The notes beneath the pieces are model-generated. The model did no database searches. It was not told where the DNA came from and was given only the letters and a program-made list of their open reading frames with translations. A stretch of DNA of 64,000 nucleotides from the NCBI GenBank assembly GCA_963555705.1, contig OY743176.1:42857026-42921025 (forward strand), read 5' to 3'. Below are positions 57,665 to 64,000 of this stretch, in pieces (position 1 is the stretch's first letter; every line of letters starts with the position of its first letter). The DNA comes from Ligustrum vulgare. Lineage: Eukaryota; Streptophyta; Magnoliopsida; Lamiales; Oleaceae. A program made the position numbers and the translations under genes.

Positions 57665-58831
57665 GTCAAAACTTGAAGATATACCAGTTGCACGAGATTT
57701 CCCCGATGTCTTCCCTGAAGACCTTCCAGGATTACCATCAGATAGGGAGATTGAATTTACTGTTGACTTAGTCCCAGGGACTACTCCTATTTCACAAACA
57801 CCTTATAGAATGGCTCCAGTTGAGTTGAAGGAGTTGAAGGTGCAGTTACAAGATTTAGTTGATAAGGGTTTCATTAGATGGCACCATGAGACTATGTATT
57901 AATTACCGAAAGTTGAACAAAGCGACAATTCGAAACAAATATCCTTTGCTTCGTATAGATGATCTGTTTGACCAACTCCGAGGTGCCACAGTATTTTCTA
58001 AGATTGACTTGAAATCAGGGTATCATCAGCTCAAAATTACAGAGGCTGATGTGCAGAAAACGACTTTTAGATCGCGATATGGCCACTATGAGTTTTTGGT
58101 GATGACATTTGGATTGACTAATGCCCCAGTAGCATTTATGGATCTGATGAACATGGTACTTCATTCACATTTAGACAAATTTGTAATTGTTTTTATTGAT
58201 GACATATTGGTTTATTCTCGCAATCATGATGAACATGTTGAGCACTTGAGGATTATTTTGCAGACTTTGCGTGATAAGCAATTGTATGCTAAGCTCAGTA
58301 AATGTGAATTCTGGCTTGACAAATTTGCATTTTTGGGTCATGTTATTTCAGCAGAAGGCATTTATGTCGATCCTTTTAAAACTGAGGCAGTAATGAATTG
58401 GGAGCGCCCTACTAATGTTTTTGACTAGTTTGACTCGAAAAGATCATAAATTCTTGTGGACGGAGGAATGTGAAAAGAGCTTTCAAGAGTTGAAGTAGTG
58501 ATTAGCTTCTGCCCCTATTCTTACTCTTCCATCTCCAGGTAAAGAGTTTATGATTTATACTGATGCTTCACTTCATGGTTTGGGATGTGTTTTAATGCAG
58601 GATGGAAAAGTTATAGCTTATGCTTCAAGACAATTAAAGAAGCATGAATTAAACTATCTAACACATGATTTGAAATTAGCTGCAGTGGTGTTGGCACTGA
58701 AGATTTGGAGGAATTACCTTGATGGTGAGAAATGTCAAATATTTACTGATCAAAATAGTTTAAAGTATATTTTTTATCAAAAGGAATTGAATTTGAGATA
58801 AAGAAGATGGTTGGAATTGATAAAGGATTAC
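57665..58831 (+). pseudogene. Gypsy RT and RNase H, plus strand
   Basis: From about 57670: [20 protein letters not shown], then [18 protein letters not shown] and [10 protein letters not shown] deletion of roughly 50 bp with frameshift removes the WGAPVLFVKKK region. RT continues with [47 protein letters not shown], the catalytic [12 protein letters not shown] (near 58190-58225) and [17 protein letters not shown] second deletion near 58425 removes [11 protein letters not shown]. RNase H follows with [18 protein letters not shown] and [13 protein letters not shown], then a stop at 58799. Coding ends abruptly at about 58831, where LTR sequence begins. Confidence 0.92.
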
Positions 58832-59322
58832 TCGGTGGATCAACAAGCTCCAATGCTGCTCAACTCAGCTACTATCTGATAAGAGAAATAGAGGATTTTT
58901 TATTTGTTGTATGACTCATTTTGTATAAATTATGTTTCTTTTGGAGTATGCTTATCATGTTAGATAAGTCATTTTGAGTTTTGTATATGAATGTTGAGCT
59001 CGCTGCATTTTGCATAGTCAGTGTATTTTGGGATTTTTAATTCTAAAACACAGAGAGGATGATTCGTAAGTATTTATTTTGACTAGTTGGTTATTATAGG
59101 GACATGGGTACCCATTTGAAATCAAATTTTTATGTTTGAGAACAATTGTTGTTTTTCAGGTGATTTTAGTCCATTTTCTAAAGGAAACTCTTATCAAATA
59201 TATTTTAAAATATTTTTCTTAGTCAATGTGGCCTTGGTGGTAGGTCCAGTATTTAGCTGACGTCTATCATCGGCGCATGACATGTCTCGAGTTCATTAGG
59301 TGATTTTGGGTGGGTTGTGTCA
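58832..59322 (+). repeat. Truncated LTR end with a snap-back junction
   Basis: 58832-58897 matches 54952-55017 in the same orientation. 58898-59322 matches 54496-about 54940 in reverse orientation, roughly 90% identical. The switch of orientation at about 58897 is direct evidence of a fold-back join. Confidence 0.85.
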
Positions 59323-59366
59323 GTCGAGGATTGAGAAACTTTGATAGAACCATTTAACACCTTGTT

Positions 59367-61682
59367 TGTAACGCCCCGAGTTCCGTGGAGCCCGGAACGT
59401 CACTTTTCTAAATTTTCGAATACACTTTATTGCGGAAATATGACTAAATATTAAATATCACGTTTAATAAATCAAAGTTTAGCGATAATTCAATTTAAAT
59501 GGAATAATTCTTACAAACTTATTAAAAATGGAAATTCATGATAAAATGAAATTGTTTATTTCGAAATCCACGACTTTCAAAATGATATCCAAAATTTTTT
59601 TTTTTTTTTTCTTCGCCATTGCCCATCACTCGCCACCGTCGCCGAAATCTGCAAAATTGTTAAAAACCACGGGGTGAGCATTTCAAAATGAAATACTCAG
59701 TAGACTCAACTCCAATAATTAATCTAAAAGATAATTGGACAAGTAATCATGCAAATAATGTAGTGACGTTCTTTTCTTATTCATAGGCATCACATAGTGA
59801 ACGCAAATGAACCATTCTTTTCTTAAATCATGCTAGCAGATAGGTTATGACGTGCATAACATAAATTCTCAAATTTATCTCATACGAGATATTCTTTTCT
59901 TTTCTCATGCAATTAAGCATACAATATCACACAAATCCACATAATCACGTGCAATTATAATATAAATCAATTAGTGGGGGCGAGTCTACCTTTAACGTTA
60001 CGAGTTCTCAAAAATTGGAGCGGGAAGTACGTCAATCTCTAAATTCTCCAAATGATTCGTCTAGCCAAGAAAATTAAATTAAATTAGTATCTTCGAGACT
60101 TAAATTTAAAGTAACTAAAAATAAATATAAAGATTTAAATGAAATTTAATTAGAATTTAAATAAAACTTTAGGGACTGAAGTAGACTTTTACAAAAATAA
60201 GGGTTGATTCGTTATTTATAGAAACATTCGTGACTAAATTGAAAATCATTTCAAAAAGGAGGGGCTGAAACGGATATATATCAAACTGTGGGGCTGAAAT
60301 AAATGTTTTCAAAACTTAAGGACTGAAACAAGTACTTTTTCAAAAATCGGGGACTCAAAGGATCAATTTGTAAACAAGATTATATATATAATATATATAT
60401 ACATACACTCCTATCTCTCTCTCTATGTTACGACAGAGAGAGAGAGAGACGGAGCGTGAGGGGAGGGCGGACGCCCTCCTCTCTGGTCGATCGTCGGCGC
60501 AAGGCCGGCGATGATGTCGCCGGTGCGAAGCAGCAGTAGCAGGGAACCTAGGCATGCGAGAAAAATGGAGTTTGGGCTGATTTTGGGAGCGAAGGACCGA
60601 AGTAAACCCGGGCTGCGTTCGTGGTTTTCCGGCGAAACACCGGTGAAGGCTGAGGTAAGTTATGGGTAGCGTTTTTATCTTGGTTTTTTTTTTGGATTTG
60701 ATTTGGGACAAAATGGTGTGGATCGAGGTTGGGCAGTGGTCGATCCGGTGCGGTGAATGATGGTGGCCGATCATGATGTGTTGGTTGTGGAAATTTGGGT
60801 TTGATTGGGATTTGATGATGGTGGTGGTTCGGTGGATTACAGTGGCGGTTTTGATGATCTGATTGCATATGGGAGGAGCAGTGTCGATGGGCAGTGGTTT
60901 GAGAGACTGGGTACGGAGGTGGTTGATGATGTGCGTGGTGTGTGCTTGAAGGGGTGTGAGATGCTAAAGAATTTCAGTAGAAAATTACCAGGAGGATGGT
61001 CTGGCTTGGGTGAGCTCGTGTAGAATGAAAAGATGAGATATATGTCACTGTTGGTTTTGCTGAAATTGGTAGGTTGCGGATTGATTGCTAATTGAGGATG
61101 AATCGCAGGGAGCTGGACGTGGAATTGAGGGCTGAAAAGGGATACAGATTTTGGAAGGCTGCAAATTGAAATCTCTTGATTGGGGGAGTTAAGGGAGCCT
61201 GGTGATTGAAGAAGGAATGCAGGAGTTTGAAATCACTGAGTGCTGAAATCGAGGGGGTTGCAAGAGGAGAGTTTTGGATACATGCAGATTTGAGGTGGAT
61301 TGCTGGAATTTGCCAAAAATTGAAATTGGTAAGGGTCATGAATTGGGTTGTGAAAATGGAATAAATCGTGTGGGAAAAATGGATTTTTGGGGAAATTCAG
61401 AATTATTCCATATAGGGCTGGAGTTGAAATTTTAGATTTTTACAATCATTAAAATTTTAATTAGGATAGATAGAAAAAAAAAATAAATAAAATTGTGACA
61501 ATGGAATATATTTAAAAATAGAATTCGAAAATTTACTTACGATGAAAATAAATTTTAATTTCATTTATAATTTGGCTAGACGAATACTCTTTTAAATTAA
61601 ATTGGAAGAAGTCGTAGCGACGCGCATTTAAAGTTTTAAAAATTATTTTGGTAGAAAGAAACGAAAATTCCAGGTCGCTACA
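59367..61682 (-). repeat. 3' LTR of the Tekay-like gypsy, 2316 bp
   Basis: Plus reading starts TGTAACGCCCCGAGTTCCG and ends CCAGGTCGCTACA. The minus-strand purine-rich AAGGTGGTAGGGT is next to it (61683-61695). It contains a GC-rich leader-like region (60420-60700), a 'gggactgaaa' array (60165-60360) and a 'ggggtgagcatt..actcagtagact' block near 59672, shared with the solo LTRs at 13.2 and 37.5 kb. Open frames inside on the minus strand are His/Pro-rich low-complexity sequence. The left flank is TTGTT; the other side of the insertion lies beyond the window. Confidence 0.85.
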
Positions 61683-64000
61683 ACCCTACCACCTTAAAAT
61701 AATTTCGTCCTCGAAATTTAAAACTCACTTGGTCTAAAATATCTGGATACTTGGCCAGAATTTCTTCTTCTTTTTCCCATGTAGCCTCATCGCTACTATG
61801 TCTACCCCACTGGACTTTGACTAGAGAAATTTCTTTATTTCTTAGGACATGGACTTTTCTATCAATGATGCACATGGGTGCTTCTTCATAATAGAGATTT
61901 TTCTGAATCGGGACTGACTGAAAGTTTACCACGTGACTGGGATCGTGAACGTATTTTCTCAATAGAGAGATGTGAAAAACATTGTGTATAGCCGAGAGCT
62001 CGGGTGGCAATGCTAGACGATAAGCCACACTACCTACTTTCTCCAATATTTCAAAAGGTCCGATAAACCGAGGCCTTAATTTCCCTTTCTTGCCAAAACG
62101 AATAGTGCCCTTCATAGGGGAGATTTTCAAAAATACTTTCTCTCCAATCTCGAACTCCAAGTCTTTTCTTCTCTGATCAGCATAACTTTTCTGTCTGTCC
62201 TGGGCAGCTTTAATTCGTAATCTGATCTTCTCGATAGCCTCTACAGTCTTTTCAATTAATTCAGGACCCAATAATTTCCTCTCGCCAACCTCATCCCAAT
62301 ATACCGGTGATCGACATCTTCGCCCATACAGTGCTTCATACGGTGCCATACCAATGGTAGCCTGAAAACTGTTATTGTAAGCAAACTCTACCAATGGCAG
62401 GTGAGCTTCCCAATTGCCGCTTAAGTCCAGTACACAGGCTCTAAGCATATCCTCTAAGGTCTGAATGGTGCGTTCAGACTGTCCGTCCGTCTGCGGGTGG
62501 TAAGCGGTACTAAAATTTAATTTAGTCCCCATAGCCGTGTGTAAGCTCTTCCAAAATCTCGAAGTAAATCTCGGATCCCTATCTGAAACAATAGACGCTG
62601 GAACCCCGTGAAGTCGAACGATCTCCCTTATATAAATCTGGGCCAAGTGATCTATACTGAGAGTCATCCGCACTGGAAGAAAATGGGCTGACTTTGTAAG
62701 TCGGTCTACAATAACCCAAATGGCGTCATGTCCTCTCACTGTTCTTGGTAAGCCCGTTATGAAATCCATGGAAATTTTTTCCCATTTCCATTCCGGAATG
62801 TCTAAAGGATTTAGTAGTCCTGACGGTCTCTGATGTTCAGCCTTGACTTGCTGACAGGTCATGCATCGTGAGACAAACTTAGCGATGCATCCCTTCATAT
62901 TCCTCCACCAGAATGTAGTACGCAAATCTCGGTACATTTTTGTTCCTCCTGGATGAGCTGCATATGGAGCTGAGTGGGCTTCCCTCAATATTTCATTCCT
63001 AATCTGGTCATCCTTCGGTACACACAGGCGACCCTTGAATAATAGTGCATTATCGCTTCCGATTTCAAAATCTGCTCTCTTGCCAGTTCCAACTTCGGCT
63101 TTGATCTTTTCCAAAAACTTATCGCTTTCCTGAGCCATCACAATTCTGTTTCTCAAATCTGGCTTCACTGTCAAATTTGTCAATCGGCTAAAACTTTGGA
63201 TTCCTTTGTTTCTCACTTCGATTCTCAAGTTCTGAAAATCCCGAATCAACTGTTCTTGTACTGTTCCCAAAGCTGATAATTGACCCACATCTTTCCTGCT
63301 TAGTGCATCTGCAACCTTATTAGCCTTACCCGGGTGGTAAAGAATAGTACAATCATAATCCTTCACCAGTTCCAACCATCGACGTTGTCTCATGTTCAAT
63401 TCCTTCTGAGTGAAGAAATACTTGAGACTCTTATGGTCGGTGTAAATCTCGCATTTACTCCCATATAGGTAATGTCGCCAAATCTTAAGAGCATGTACAA
63501 CAGCTGCCAGTTCTAGATCATGCGTCGGATAGTTTTTCTCGTATGGCTTCAACTGTCTCGAAGCATAGGCAATTACTTTACCTTTCTGCATAAGCACACA
63601 TCCTAAACCATGTTTCGAGGCATCACTGTATATCACAAAATCCTTGGATCCATCCGGCACTGTTAACACTGGAGCTGAAACCAGTCTATTCTTCAATTCC
63701 TGGAAGCTTCGTTCACACTGCTCTGTCCACTGGAATTTTACACCCTTCCGTGTCAACTGAGTCATGGGACCCGCTATCTTAGAGAAACCCTCTATAAATC
63801 GTCGGTAATATCCAGCTAGTCCCAAAAAGCTTCTCACATCACCTGCATTCGCTGGCGTAGTCCAATTACTCACTGTCTCCACCTTTGACGGATCAACTTC
63901 GATGCCATTGTTTGTGACAATATGACCCAGGAAGCCTATCTTCTCAAGCCAAAATTCACATTTCTTAAATTTGGCATATAACTTTTCTGCCCGTAGCGTC
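61678..64000 (-). CDS. Ty3/gypsy pol, chromodomain type, partial (open to window edge)
   Basis: One open minus-strand frame from the window edge to a stop at 61678. The part above 63882 is in frame too ([19 protein letters not shown]). Order: end of RT ([17 protein letters not shown]), RNase H ([36 protein letters not shown]), integrase zinc region ([10 protein letters not shown] with CMTCQQVK) and core ([39 protein letters not shown]). Then the GPF/Y-like region ([12 protein letters not shown]) and a C-terminal chromodomain ([20 protein letters not shown]). The chromodomain indicates a Tekay/Del-like chromovirus. No stop or frameshift is seen, so the copy may be young. Gag, protease and the RT core lie outside the window. 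Confidence 0.95.
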   Translation of the reverse strand, partial: TLRAEKLYAKFKKCEFWLEKIGFLGHIVTNNGIEVDPSKVETVSNWTTPANAGDVRSFLGLAGYYRRFIEGFSKIAGPMTQLTRKGVKFQWTEQCERSFQELKNRLVSAPVLTVPDGSKDFVIYSDASKHGLGCVLMQKGKVIAYASRQLKPYEKNYPTHDLELAAVVHALKIWRHYLYGSKCEIYTDHKSLKYFFTQKELNMRQRRWLELVKDYDCTILYHPGKANKVADALSRKDVGQLSALGTVQEQLIRDFQNLRIEVRNKGIQSFSRLTNLTVKPDLRNRIVMAQESDKFLEKIKAEVGTGKRADFEIGSDNALLFKGRLCVPKDDQIRNEILREAHSAPYAAHPGGTKMYRDLRTTFWWRNMKGCIAKFVSRCMTCQQVKAEHQRPSGLLNPLDIPEWKWEKISMDFITGLPRTVRGHDAIWVIVDRLTKSAHFLPVRMTLSIDHLAQIYIREIVRLHGVPASIVSDRDPRFTSRFWKSLHTAMGTKLNFSTAYHPQTDGQSERTIQTLEDMLRACVLDLSGNWEAHLPLVEFAYNNSFQATIGMAPYEALYGRRCRSPVYWDEVGERKLLGPELIEKTVEAIEKIRLRIKAAQDRQKSYADQRRKDLEFEIGEKVFLKISPMKGTIRFGKKGKLRPRFIGPFEILEKVGSVAYRLALPPELSAIHNVFHISLLRKYVHDPSHVVNFQSVPIQKNLYYEEAPMCIIDRKVHVLRNKEISLVKVQWGRHSSDEATWEKEEEILAKYPDILDQVSFKFRGRNYFKVVGL

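Larger units (their letters stand above)
54496..59322. mobile_element. Rearranged gypsy insertion with inverted LTR termini
   Basis: The flanking 5-mers are both GTCGA (54491-54495 and 59323-59327). The left end TGACACAACCC and the right end GGGTTGTGTCA are reverse complements: both outer ends are the same LTR terminus. Order: full LTR in minus orientation (54496-56803), minus-strand integrase/chromodomain end (56816-57660), plus-strand RT/RNase H (57665-58831), a short LTR piece in minus orientation (58832-58897), then an LTR end in plus orientation (58898-59322). A normal element would have direct LTRs and one coding orientation. The perfect duplication argues that the molecule was already rearranged when it inserted. 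Confidence 0.85.

Overview
The window is nuclear DNA of a flowering plant, probably a eudicot. It is AT-rich, dominated by plant-type Ty1/copia and Ty3/gypsy LTR retrotransposons with tRNA-iMet primer sites, and carries MITEs and a hAT relic. The only host gene I can recognise is an intron-containing gene of the plant DEAD-box RNA helicase RH14/RH40/RH46 type. No intact host gene, tRNA, rRNA or CRISPR array was found.

Layout. 1-8400: AT-rich spacer with a degenerate tandem array (440-1740), two fields of a TTACAATTGTAA-type palindromic repeat (about 3570-4600 and 6010-6950) and MITE-like sequence (7528-8415). 9055-9715: solo LTR with AGTAC target duplications. 10.6-11.8 kb: GC-rich minisatellite and a TGTGACC-type array. 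12123-12657: non-autonomous hAT element. 13218-15954: gypsy solo LTR with TGTTT duplications. 16.0-20.4 kb: graveyard of copia and gypsy fragments plus an 885-bp solo LTR (18512-19396) whose U3 holds a cluster of heat-shock elements.

22.4-43.5 kb: a minus-strand DEAD-box helicase pseudogene, blown up by two copia insertions that both sit in exons. A young Tnt1-like element (24425-29376, TSD GCTAA, LTRs about 99% identical, one internal stop) lies on the plus strand. An older minus-strand copia (33563-43487) is itself split by a 3.4-kb gypsy solo LTR (37476-40902, TSD TGACC). Independently of these insertions the helicase has lost the GKT of its Walker A motif, has in-frame stops, frameshifts and a broken splice donor.

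44.0-49.2 kb: a third, decayed plus-strand copia with a truncated 3' LTR. 49.2-51.8 kb: decayed hAT transposase. 54496-59322: a rearranged gypsy element whose two outer ends are the same LTR terminus in inverted orientation, yet flanked by a perfect GTCGA duplication. 59367-64000: the 3' part of a minus-strand chromodomain gypsy (Tekay/Del-like) with a 2.3-kb LTR; its pol frame is open to the window edge. The 13.2-kb, 37.5-kb and 59.4-kb LTRs belong to one broad large-LTR gypsy group.

The strongest leads are the heat-shock-element LTR, the inverted-terminus gypsy insertion, the covarying hairpin arrays in the large LTRs and the step-by-step death of the helicase gene.
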